Origin: Topomyia yanbarensis
Taxonomy: Eukaryota; Arthropoda; Insecta; Diptera; Culicidae
NCBI RefSeq assembly: GCF_030247195.1
Contig: NC_080672.1
Coordinates: forward strand, 310,028,627 to 310,092,626
Direction: 5' to 3'
DNA: 64,000 nucleotides
In this document: in pieces, positions 1-10,159 of the stretch
How the letters are laid out: every line of letters starts with the position of its first letter
How positions within the stretch are numbered: position 1 is the first letter of the stretch
Translations under genes and position numbers: made by a program
Notes under the pieces: generated by a model
Told to the model about the DNA's origin: nothing
Database searches by the model: none
The model's input: only the letters and a program-made list of their open reading frames with translations

Positions 1-680
1 AAGTAGTAAAAGAAAAGTGTACTTTGCAAGTGGGAATGAAGCGGCACGAATTGACACCCATCTGGTTGGGCGGAACGTGCGTTTGCCAATTGAGGAATAC
101 CTGTCAGGGTAGAGACGGGGTTTGCTCGGATAGCATTGTGCGATGGACGCAATAGAAACAGATTTGATTGATTTTGAGCTAGAACGGATTTATGTATATT
201 TAAATTGTAGCATTCCAATCCTGAAGTCAATTTTTTTTGAAAAAAAAATACTGTCAGAAACGGTACAAGTTATTTGAGTCATCTCATCGATTCATTGCAG
301 ACTATACACTTAGTTTAAATTACTGTGTACAGTAAAATTTTATTACGGTTTTAAACTGCGAACCGTTCGGTAATCAATTGAGTGAAATAATTCTGTCACC
401 GATCTCTCCGCAAGATTCCATTTTTATCTAAACGTCAAAAATACTGGTGAGTCAGCAAAATTTCCAGATCCTTACCAATATGTTTCAGCTAAGAATTGCT
501 AACTTGTTCAGTTAATTAGTAATTTAATTTTATGAATTACCAGTAAAAGTATCTTTCTATCAGGTGTTTACTGGTTGTACAGAAAATTTAAAACGAACGC
601 ACGGGTACAAATCCGTTCCTCGAAATGAGAAAGCTGACTCATAAATTTCGGAATAAGGTGTTTTTTGTGTTACGAAAATA
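1..680. other. no recognisable feature
   Basis: AT-rich sequence with no open frame of note and no repeat that I can match elsewhere in the window. I see nothing to annotate. Confidence 0.5.
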
Positions 681-688
681 CACCATGA

Positions 689-870
689 TTTTTTTTTTAT
701 TCAATCGTTTATTTGATAAGGCATGTTTGCGTTAGCTTAAAGGTGCCAATTTTGATTTGCTTTACATTTTAAATTTCTTAAAACTAGGGGATTACATATT
801 GATTTTTTTATGATATTCAAATGAAACTAAGGAGATCATATTGCTACAGGTCGGACTCGATTATCCGGGA
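689..870 (-). mobile_element. 3'-tail fragment of an I-group LINE
   Basis: Read on the minus strand this ends in a conserved tail: GGCACC, AAGCTAACGC, a short variable piece, TATCAAATAAACGA and then a poly(A) run (the T run at 689-698 on the plus strand). The same tail ends the complete LINE at 13,199 and, in plus orientation, the ORF1-only element ending at 34,552. It is probably a heavily 5'-truncated LINE copy with no coding part left. Confidence 0.55.
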
Positions 871-1975
871 ATTTCAAAAAAAACCTGTTTTAATCCACCT
901 AGCGGTGTAATTGTGCCTTTCTCATTTCTCTAAACTATGGCACGGAGGCTTTTTATGTTCAACATAATTGTGGAAATGTCCATTACATTCTTAGTACACT
1001 TTGCACTTATACACAATGGCATGCCAGCCACGAACTTGATGAGCTACGTGTCGACGGTGAAACACTTGAAACAAAAAAATATCATATTCCATTAGCCTAA
1101 TCAGCATTAGATCAATGTTATCTGCTTGCTAACTCATTTTGTCATGCGGGGGTGGGTATGTGAGGAGGGCGAAAGTCCCATGAACGAACGACTCCCCAGC
1201 TTAAATTGGTATGCTTTGTGATATAGTGGTGGTTTAAATATGATGGGGTTGAAAGGGAGGGGTATGAGGGCTGGATGGGGTGGTGGTCTGAGGGGTGGAG
1301 ATTTTTAAAGGAGGGGAGTGAACAGTAGAGGGGGGTTTAACCCCTCTCCGTAAACCATCAACTACGCCCCTCTTAAAATCCAGAAACCTTATGCGAGTTG
1401 AAAAAAAAATTTGGCCGGGATTAGGTTGACGTTTTTCAGAGTGATTGCATAACCTTTCTATATGAGAAAGACAAAAATGTGCCAAAATCCAAAAAAGTGT
1501 ATCGTCGTCAATTTTTTTTTTCGAGTTTGCATCAAATCTCGACGTTTCATGCACCTTGAACACATTTAGCATCAAAAATAAAAATTCTCTTTTTAATTTT
1601 TCCTATAGTTTATATGAGAAATTTCTGTGTGGCCGCACTCTGAAACCCGTAATTCCGGAACCAGAATTCCGATCGATCCAAAATTCAATAGCAGCCGATG
1701 GGAAGGTTGCACCTTTCATTTGAGACTAAGTTTGGGCAAATCGGTCCAGCCATCTCTGAGAAAAATGAGTGACATTATTTGACACATACGCACATACATA
1801 CACACACAGACACATACACACACATACACACACATACATACACACATACAGACTTTTTCCGATCTCGACGAACTGAGTCGAATGGGATATGAAACTCGGC
1901 CCTCCGGGCCGGGATTAGGTTGACGTTTTTCAGAGTGATTGCATAACCTTTCTATATGAGAAAGGCAAAAAATTG
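869..1975 (+). repeat. hairpin-ended non-coding repeat, single-unit copy
   Basis: This is a near-identical relative of 59,217-60,330. It opens with a conserved head (AACCTGTTTTAATCCACC, then GTGCCTTTCTCATTTCTC in related copies), runs through a G-rich stretch, and then holds one copy of the roughly 520-bp unit that is tandemly amplified at 59.8-64 kb. The unit contains a CA/ACAT microsatellite (about 1,788-1,850) and ends in a small hairpin with 7-bp arms CCTTTCT and AGAAAGG around a 5-nt loop, followed by CAAAA. The open frames seen here are low-complexity or shared shadows of the repeat and are not genes. Confidence 0.75.
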
Positions 1976-3097
1976 TGTTAGGGTGATGAGCCTATTTTCA
2001 CCATACTAAGCAAGGTACCTCACTAATTTGGTAATTTCTTGCCTTACAATCAATGGAATGCGTAAAAATTGACATCAACCGCTTTGCTTCGTTGTTAAGA
2101 ACCAATATAATAACACAAATGCGTTGAAAACAGTAAAATTCTCGTGTTTGAGCACAATGAAAACTCGAATCGAGTGTCCCTATTGTTGCGCTACCATTTG
2201 ACTCAATGCGTTGAACAAAGATGGCAGACACTGCTCTAACCAACGGCTTCAAATGGGTAGGGTGATAATAGAAACATGGCGCAAATAGGCTCATCACCCT
2301 ATTTTATGATTTTAAGCTTCGTAGATAAATTGGAAATAAAATGGTTAGAGTAAATTTTCCTATTATAGTAAACGTAAATGTATCTATTTTGGCCCTAGGC
2401 GATTTTTCAGACTTTCAAGATGTGCTTTATATTATCAGTTGGTTTTCATTTATTGTTTATATTGGCAACGAGTTAACGGTATGTATCAGGTGTTTATAGC
2501 TATTTGTGCAGGAATTCTTAGATAAACTCTTTAATAAGGAGTATCTCTTGCAATACATGTCAAACTCGTTTACTCGGGGCTTCAATTTTCCGCGCTAAAT
2601 GATTCGATTACTCGAATACCAGAAAAAATAAAGTAAGTAAGTTAGCTGGGAGTCTGTTTCTTGGCCCCAGTTTAATTTACGTGGTGGTGTCACATATCAC
2701 AGCTAACATTGTTTTTAACTCTCATCCTAGTTAGAAGAGTGTGCGTTGTGCCTCGATAAAGAGATCCTTGACCTTGTCCTTATAGCATCATTTAGTTGAA
2801 CAATGTCTCCCACTTATGTTTGTCACCAGCACCAAAGCTTACGTAGATGATGGGTTTTCGGCCGCCTCAATGAGAAGTACTGCTGGCGCCCTCTTTACAT
2901 AGCCTAACATCCATCTTTGTTTGAGCTACCCAAGAGTTGAAAGCGCCTTCAGCGACCGGGTCTCTTATTAGAATCTTGTTAAACTTGATCAACTTTTTTC
3001 TACACGTATACTGCCCATAAAAGCATAGGAGTCCCATATTGAAAAACAGCAAGCCGAGAAAACCGCTGTTCAACATTTGCATTTTCATTGAGCCTAA

Positions 3098-3316
3098 GGG
3101 ACCATCCATAAATGACGTAGCATTATATGGGGGAGGGGGGAGTTTTGTATTTTGTGATGATGTGTGACGACAGGGGGGGGGGGGGGGGGTAGGGGGTCTT
3201 GTCATGCTACTATCATAGTTTTTTTTTAAATTTTGCGGGGACAAGGGAGGGGGGGATAGAGTTACCGTCAAGCTACGTAATTACCAGGGGGGTATTTAGA
3301 AGTTTGTGACGAAATG
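3098..3316 (-). mobile_element. truncated MITE related to the one at 19,594
   Basis: The left end GGGACCATCCATAAATGACG and the interior, including the ATTACGTAGCTTGACGGTAA block, match the MITE at 19,594-19,829 read in the opposite orientation. The matching right terminal repeat is missing, so this copy is truncated at about 3,316. It carries long G runs (about 3,130-3,192). Confidence 0.7.
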
Positions 3317-3360
3317 GGTACTTCTATCACAATGCTAGAAGCTGCTCAATATTTATCTTC

Positions 3361-4445
3361 CGATCTAGTCCAATTGCATGAAAAAGGTTTTTGGGGGCAG
3401 TCTAGATTACAAAGTTTGATTATTTTTCAATAATATTGCCAGGCTACGAAAATATTCCAAAATTTCATTTTCACCATTGACAGAAACTATCTATGGTAGC
3501 ACTACCGCAGCAAAACCCAATCAGATTAATTATTCTACTGATAATATTTATAACTTTTAATGCTGAAATAAAAGATCTTATTCCCAGTTATTAGCCTTAG
3601 TAAACATATGTTGTGTAAACCAAAAGTTATAGTTGTTTAGAAACGTGGTTGTTTATCAACAAGATGGGCATGACGGGGTTAAAGATGTCATTGGAATTCT
3701 GAACAGGAGTAAATTGTTGAAGGGGATATATTGTGTTTAAGTCCACTGAAATTCAGAGCAGGATATTTATTAGAATTTTACACCAGATTTAATTGAAAAT
3801 AGGACCATGATTGTATCAGCATCTTGAATGAATCATAATGTTCAGCAGAATTCTTTCTTGAAAAGGATTCCACCATACCTCTAAGAAGCTTTTCTCTAGA
3901 ATTTTGCATCAAAATTCAAAGAAAAAACAACCGTAAAAATACCGATAAGGAATCGAATTTCTGAAATAAATTCTATTGGAATGCTAAGAAAACTTGTACC
4001 CTGGAAAGTATCCAAGCAGAATCCTGAGAAGCATATCATTATCCCAAGAGAGTGCCAAAAACCGACCGAGCAAAGTAGGAATAATGACATTTTATGCATC
4101 AAAAAGCCTGCAGTAACCGATATGGGTATTAACCCTCTTCATGCCCATTTTGTTTGTGAACAACAACGTTTTTAAACAGCTATAACTTTTGGTTGAGGAA
4201 AGATTTGCTTACAAAAACAAGTAAGGCTAATAAATATGACTATTACCTTTTATTTGAGTAATAACTGTTACAAGGATTAGCTCTAGAACTGATGTTATTG
4301 CAATTAATCTGATTGGATTCCGATGGAGCAGTGCTGCCAGAGACAGTTTACTTTGACGACATAAAATGATTTTTTATATATCTTTGTTATGTTGCAATAT
4401 TATTGCAATCTGATAAAATTTATCAATTTAGACTATCTTTGGCTA
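3361..4445. mobile_element. long imperfect inverted-repeat (foldback-like) element
   Basis: The stretch around 3,470-3,700 is repeated as an imperfect reverse complement around 4,125-4,360. Shared blocks include CAATCAGATTAAT, TTATTAGCCTTA, CCAAAAGTTATAG and GGGCATGA. The arms appear to continue outward to about 3,361 and 4,445 with lower identity. The 430-bp centre holds no recognisable coding sequence. The ends are not precise, and I could not define a target-site duplication. It looks like an old non-autonomous DNA element. Confidence 0.6.
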
Positions 4446-5317
4446 CATTTATCAATCAATTGGACTATTGTAAAGATTCTAGAACAATTGTAATGAGCAT
4501 TGGAAGTTGAAAATTGAGCAGCTGCTAGCACTGCGAGGGAAGCACCTATCTTTATGAAAAAAGGCTTTTCATGTTTCTTGACTTCACCGTTGTCAAGGAA
4601 AAATAGTTTTGAAACCATACATGCACTAGAAATAAGTTGGGCATGGAAGGGTTAAGAGAAAAAAGAACTTTTAGTTTAAAATTTTCGTCGTTTTGGACTT
4701 CTGAAAAGCGGAATCAGCGCTTGTGGGGATGGTTATTACGACATCGAGCATGTTGTCTGGACGTGCACCGAAAATTGTGGTCCTAGTTTTTGTATTCCCT
4801 TCGGGTCCGAGAAAAATCACTAAATGTTCCGATTTGGGATGTAATGGCAAGTAGCGAACTCCTCTATTTGTTCCTGATCTACCTTTTCCTAAAAACAATC
4901 AAAAACCATATTTAGGCCCACTCTTTCTCTTTTTTCGCGTTCTCAGAAGCCCGCTATAATGCTTTTGCTGTGATTGCATCAACCGAAATTGAAGCCGAAA
5001 ACAACCTGAAGGTCTAACCCGTTTTGAAGGATTCCGTACTGTTCCGAGAAAGATTCCCCGTAGTCCTGCTGCGTACTGTTTTGGCAGTCCAAGACAGCCT
5101 CTAAAGTTTTCGATTCTCGGTTGATCACAAACTTTGCTAGACAAATGTTGTTTTCTCTAACATCGATATTCAATCTCTCTCCACCGTAACTGATACTGTT
5201 GTCACTCCGATGCGGAAATCAGACCTCCTGTAAATATCTTTCTCAAGAAATTAGTCCCGTCTTATACAATGCAACTTCAAATCTGTTTCCTATTTTTCTT
5301 ATTTGTCTTAGAAAAGA

Positions 5318-5570
5318 TGTAAAACCGACTTTTTAACGGACTCAGTTCGTCGAGATCGATTAATGTGTGTATGTATGTGTGCGTGTGTATCTGTGTGTGC
5401 ATATTTATCACTCATTTTTCTTAAAGATGACTAAACCAATTTGCGCAAACTGGAATGAACCGTGTAACGCCCCCATACTACTGAATTTTTAGTTAATTGG
5501 TCTTCCGTTTCTGAAATGACGGGTTGAAAAGTGCGGTCATACAATAAATTCCCATATAAACTGGTACCAC
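5318..5570 (-). repeat. reverse-orientation module of the hairpin-ended repeat
   Basis: It contains the reverse complement of the family signature: a GACTCAGTTCGTCGAGATCG block, a GT-rich microsatellite at about 5,364-5,402, a TCACTCATTTTTCT block, and then a diverged version of the CCGGAACCAGAAGTC stretch. It is older and more diverged than the copies at 59-64 kb. Confidence 0.6.
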
Positions 5571-5782
5571 CATGACACATACATGAAAACGCATATATTA
5601 GAATTGTGTAATATTATTTTGATATGCGGGTGTTGTAGGTCAGATGAAGTTATGGGTCGGCACTGTCATGCATACGGTAATATGTACCACCCTGTGAAGT
5701 TTCGTTTCCAGTGTTCCGCTCGTCGCACCATTTCTTGGTAAGCCGTTTGGCTCTTTCACTCTCGAATGAACGTATACACATA

Positions 5783-6035
5783 TCTTGAGCGTTTTTTCAA
5801 AACGTCATATCTGCAATGAGTTACTCTGTTTATACTTTCTCTTTCGATTTTTACGGCGTCACTATAACACTTTTCACTTATTTTACAGTACAGATCGAAA
5901 GACGGTGGTTTTAACTAGCATATTATGCAAAGAGCTGAGGGATAAATGTTAAAGTGACCGAATTATTAACAGAAGAGAAAGTAAACAAAGAGAGTAACTC
6001 ATTGCAGATATGACGTTTTGAAAAAACGCTCAAGA
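5783..6035. mobile_element. 253-bp MITE with TA target duplication
   Basis: The ends are inverted repeats beginning TCTTGAGCGTTTTTTCAAAA. The first 45 or so bases match perfectly between arms, and similarity continues to about 65 bp. TA dinucleotides flank both ends (5,781-5,782 and 6,036-6,037). There is no coding capacity. The TA duplication fits mobilisation by a Tc1/mariner-type transposase; that assignment is inference. Confidence 0.8.
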
Positions 6036-6339
6036 TATATTAGCTGATGGTCATCTGTCTGAAGGAATGAGTAGTCAGTTCGAATAAAGTCACCCGTTGA
6101 GGTAGAAGCCATAGCTCGGCAGTTCGTATCTTTTAGTGACAATAAATAATAGAGGTGCAGAAACGGTTATTCATTTTCTGCAAGATTGCGATTAAGGATT
6201 TGGTCACAACAGCGGGTTCAGATTACTAATGCCCAATCAAAGTAGCGTTGACCACATTGGCCACACATTACGGTTCTTGATGCCCTCGAGGAACTTGCCA
6301 AGTTCCTAAGTTAATGTCACTGATATCAAATGAATGACA

Positions 6340-6840
6340 CAAAATTCCCATAGACTGCTACTGTGTTTCATTTACATCTGACTTTTGGTTCTGAAGTTAT
6401 AGACGTAGGTTACTGCGGCCACATAGGTATTTCCCATATAAACCGGCACAATCGTAATACCTCAGATGTTAAAAATGTTTTGAAATGGACATCAGTTCAC
6501 TTCGAATTGCAGGTCTATAGCATTGATGGCCAATCAAAAATTCTTTAAATATATTGTCCACTATCGACAACTCCAGAAGTCCCGGGTTCCCAGCATTGTG
6601 GAATCAATTAAAGTCACATTAATTCTTCGGGGATTTGTAACACCCTACCTTCTTTTCTCATTCTCTAAAACCCCTCAAACACCCCCCCCCCCCCCAGATT
6701 ACCATCACTCCCGTATTACCTTAATCCACCTGCACACCAAAATAAGAAAAGGGGGTTTTGACCCAAACCCCCACTTTCTTACTAATAACACTCCCCCCTC
6801 TTCTACGCCCATGCCCCTTATTCCTAAACATGTCAGCATG
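6340..6840 (-). repeat. diverged modules of the hairpin-ended repeat
   Basis: Reverse-orientation fragments such as TTCCCATATAAACCGGCAC and a C-rich tract (about 6,680-6,698) resemble the reverse complement of parts of the 57-59 kb repeats. The match is weak and the borders are approximate. The open frame running through it is low-complexity and does not look like a gene. Confidence 0.35.
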
Positions 6841-7329
6841 AAGGCTATATTGAACTCCAAGTCCACGAAGGCTATATTGGAGGGCCAAGTCTCATACACC
6901 ACTCGAATCAGTTCATTGAGTTTGGAAAATGTCTGTGATTTTTTTTCTGGATTCCTTGAACAAATCCATCAAAAATCATCTCGCTGATTGATTCTAGTGC
7001 GAACAGTACCAGAAATATAATCCAAAGATAAACTTTTTTTAAACAATTTGTTAAAATTAAGAGTGTTTCCATGGACTAAGGGTTGTTATAACGACGCAAT
7101 AATTTAGGTTATTAAATATTGGCTCTAGATGAACAATTCCTTCAAAACTGGTTTCAACTCGTGAAGGTCGATTCCAAGTTTTGGTTTCTTTTGGTCACTT
7201 TGCGCGGAGTAACCCATATATAAGCTAGTGGCGAGGTCAATATTTGAGAGGAGGTTAGCCCTAGACCCCTCATTTCTCCGAAAAAAAGTTCTATTGACAG
7301 ATATTCTAATTGGAATTTAATTTTTTTAA

Positions 7330-7493
7330 GGATTTTTATGGAAAATAGACAGAGAAAGTATGACCGGAACGGTGAGAATTAAGAAACGGTGAAAATTCAC
7401 CTTTATTGGAAACACTGAGAAAAGATATGTCCTCAAGTAGGAATCGAACCTACGATCTCCCAGTCTCTATTTGGGTGCGTTAACCACTCCGCA
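7330..7493 (-). mobile_element. tRNA-derived SINE
   Basis: On the minus strand the head holds an A-box-like TGCGGAGTGGTTAACGC (about 7,477-7,493) and a perfect B box GGTTCGATTC (7,441-7,450). The B box lies inside a 5-bp T arm, GTAGG/CCTAC, around a 7-nt loop (7,437-7,453). The 5' acceptor half is lost in a T-rich run, so this is not a working tRNA gene. The non-tRNA body probably runs down to about 7,330; its 3' end is not clear. Confidence 0.65.
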
Positions 7494-7744
7494 TTTTTTT
7501 TTTCAAAACATTTTCCCCGGACAATCTAATCACGGATAATCGAATCCGATCTGTACCTTATACATGTACACGAGGGGGTAATATAATTTTCATTTAATTT
7601 TTATGGTAACACAGTTTGACATTTTTAGCAGGAAGATTATTGTAGCAAATAATTTTTAACTAAGGGGGCAATTTTTACAACTATCTATCAACTATCTTAA
7701 AGCTAGCAATAACTTGAGGGCGTAATTGAATTTTGTAAAGATTG

Positions 7745-8654
7745 GACTGGATTAATTAATCGCTAAAAGACCATGCTGGTGCAGCTTCTCTGAAAGAATG
7801 TTGATAGAAACTGAATCAAAAGCCCCCTTAATATCTGGGAACACTGATGCCATCTGCTCTTTGCTAGCATAGGCTATTTGAATTTCGGTTGATAGCAACG
7901 CAAGACAATCGTTCGTTCCTGCGCCTTTGCGAAAGCCAAATTGTGTTGAGGCGGGATAGGATCATTTTCTCGAACAACTTTTGGAATTGTGATCCTGGTT
8001 TTCCTGATTTTTGGATGGCTTTTCACTTGTCTCCAATCGTGTGGAATAATGTTAGCCTCAAGAAACTTATTAAATAAGTTCAACAAGCGTCTCTTGGCAG
8101 AGTCTGGTAGATTCTTCAGCAACTTGAATATGATTCTGTCTGGCCCTAGGGCTTTATTGTTACATGACAAGAGAGCAAGTGAAAACTCCACCATCGAAAA
8201 CGGTGTTTCGTTCGTGTTATCGTGAGAGGACGCGGCACGGTAGATCTTCTGTGCCGGGGCACACCTTCTTGGCAAAATCGAATATACACAGGAACCTTCT
8301 TGGCAAAATCGAATATTCAACGGTTTGAATATTCCACGCTCTCGTTGGTAATGTTTTGATTTCGCAAACGCCGGGCCATTCCACAAAGAGTGCTCATCGA
8401 TGTTTCTCTCGTTTGTCTGTCAACGAATCGGCGCCAGTAGCTACGTTTCTTGGCTTCCATCTAACTCTTCATCCGCGTTTTTAACGTCGCATATTGTCGA
8501 TAGCTAGCGGGTAACCCGTCGTTCCGGAAGGTCCCATACTCGACGGCCTTTTCCGCGTACACGTCTGAGCACTCTTTGTCCCATCATGGATTAGGAGAAC
8601 GTTTTTGTATGTTCGCGACGGGTACTGGCTTAGTCTGAGCTTGATTCGCGCTGT
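7745..8654 (-). pseudogene. LINE ORF2 fragment (RT fingers/palm), copy A
   Basis: It begins in the linker between endonuclease and RT (DSANQAQTKPVP signature) and continues through the conserved linker. A TGG-to-TGA stop replaces the expected Trp near 8,585. It then runs into early RT (GPDRIIFKLLKNLPD, then HDWRQVK). It stops at about 7,745, before the catalytic aspartates. Comparison with the same region of copy B at 15,907-16,950 shows both ends are deletion junctions. Confidence 0.65.
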
Positions 8655-9734
8655 CGTGAATTTTTGATGTTCCGGGAAGTGCTGGAAACTCCTTCTCTGA
8701 GTTTAATCCTCCGAGACCAGAAGCTGCTTGCTTCGGCTGGGTTGCAACACTTCCAAGAGATCTCGCTTTCGGAGCCCCGTCTAGGGACACCTTCTCGCCT
8801 TTACAAGGAACTTTAGGAGAGGAAATGTTCCTCCTCTTCATATAACTTCTAGGCACCCTAGTAGATGTTACCTCATGTGGGTCATCAGCCCCGCCCTCGT
8901 CAGGCGGTAAGTGAGCATAGATGTTTGTTGAGGTTGGTGGCGTAGCTTTCTTTAGCATTTCTGTGAAAGGGAACGTTTTGGTTTATCCCCGCGTAGTTTG
9001 TACGCGGGACATGCCGAGATATCATGCAGAATCTCTACACAGTAAGGACACTTCTCAGCATTCTTACTGCACGAATCATTCACATGATTCTCACCGCATT
9101 TTCCACAGCGGGCCTTATTGCTACAATGGGCGGCTGTGTAACCCAATTGTTTACACTTTGTGCAAGAGGGCGTAATTTGGCAAAGCAGTACCAGCGAGGA
9201 TCACCCAATAAGAGTTTGATTGGGGGTACGTTTTTGAACAATCTCCCGCAACTACTGCTGAGTGCAAACGCTTGCACTCTAGTATTTTCACTGGCTGAAG
9301 TAAACGGTCTCTAAAACGTACTGTAATCCCGTATTAATCACGTACTGCAGCGTAATCGTAATCCCGTACTGCAGCAGATCCTCGCATGTCAAACTTTCAT
9401 CGGTGACAGCGCCTTCAGACTGAACTTTTACAGCTGGAATATACACATAATAGTTCTTCGTAAAGTGCTAGCAGCAAGCAATATCTTTTGCCTGCTTTGA
9501 ATTAGTCAACACGACCGTGACCCTGTCCGAGCGAACCTTTCTTATTTCGGTCACAGCCGAGAACCGTTCCGTCAGGTCTTTTGAAATCTGTAATAGATTC
9601 AGCGATTTTGTTTTGGGCCAAAAGAAGACCACAAAGGGACAGGTCGAGTGCTCTCGATATTGTTTGGGTCGGAGGAGAGCCGGGGGAGTCGATTCGACCT
9701 CCATTTGGCCGTCCGGGGAGGGAGCCATCGACAC
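8655..9734 (-). pseudogene. LINE ORF1 (gag-like, CCHC zinc knuckles), copy A
   Basis: The N-terminal part begins at 9,734 and contains the family stretch with LNLLQISKDLTERFSAV, the region that in other copies precedes the zinc knuckles. The knuckle region follows at about 9,146-8,990 (C-x2-C-x4-H-x4-C patterns in CGKCGENHVNDSC and CPYCVEILHDISACPAYK). A Ser/Pro/Lys-rich C-terminal part (8,958 down) ends in the FPALPGTS signature. The pieces lie in different frames, so the gene is broken by indels. The product would be a nucleic-acid-binding protein packaging LINE RNA. Confidence 0.7.
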
Positions 9735-10159
9735 CGTCGACGCACGGGGTTAGCACCCGCGCAGATGGGGATAAGCCGTAAGTGTGTCAAAAGAGGTAGA
9801 TTTCACTTATCTGTAAATTTGTTTCCCACGACGCACCAGTCCAGCTTATATAGCTGGCTATGGTTCAGTCCTCACTATGTGAACAAAAGGCTGAGGAATG
9901 CGGCCTAACGGTTAACACTTGCACAAAAGAAGAAAAAAGTCCAAAACCTCGAGAGGCAGAGAATGCGCAAGATAACCTTGAACGCGGATTAGCACTATTC
10001 TTTGTCTTACACTAACGGACAGGAAAAAAACACTTGCTTCCTCGATAGACCGCTTGTAAACGAATGTGATTTTCCATGTTAAACAATTAAAATTGAATGA
10101 AGAATAATAGTGAAATATGTACGAGAAAATGATAAAATATAATATGAATGGCAATGATC

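Larger units (their letters stand above)
7580..10090 (-). mobile_element. I-group LINE copy A, internally deleted
   Basis: This is a decayed member of the family represented in full at 13,199-22,654. From 5' to 3' on the minus strand it has a 5' UTR (to about 10,090), ORF1 (9,734 down to about 8,655), a junction straight into the middle of ORF2 (about 8,655-7,750), and what looks like family 3' UTR (about 7,745-7,580, with the repeated CTATCTTAAAACTAG-type motif). The endonuclease domain and everything after the middle of the RT are missing, so there are two internal deletions. The 5' UTR resembles that of the copy at 25.4-26.2 kb (shared AAGGTTATCTTGCGC on the minus strand). Confidence 0.75.
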
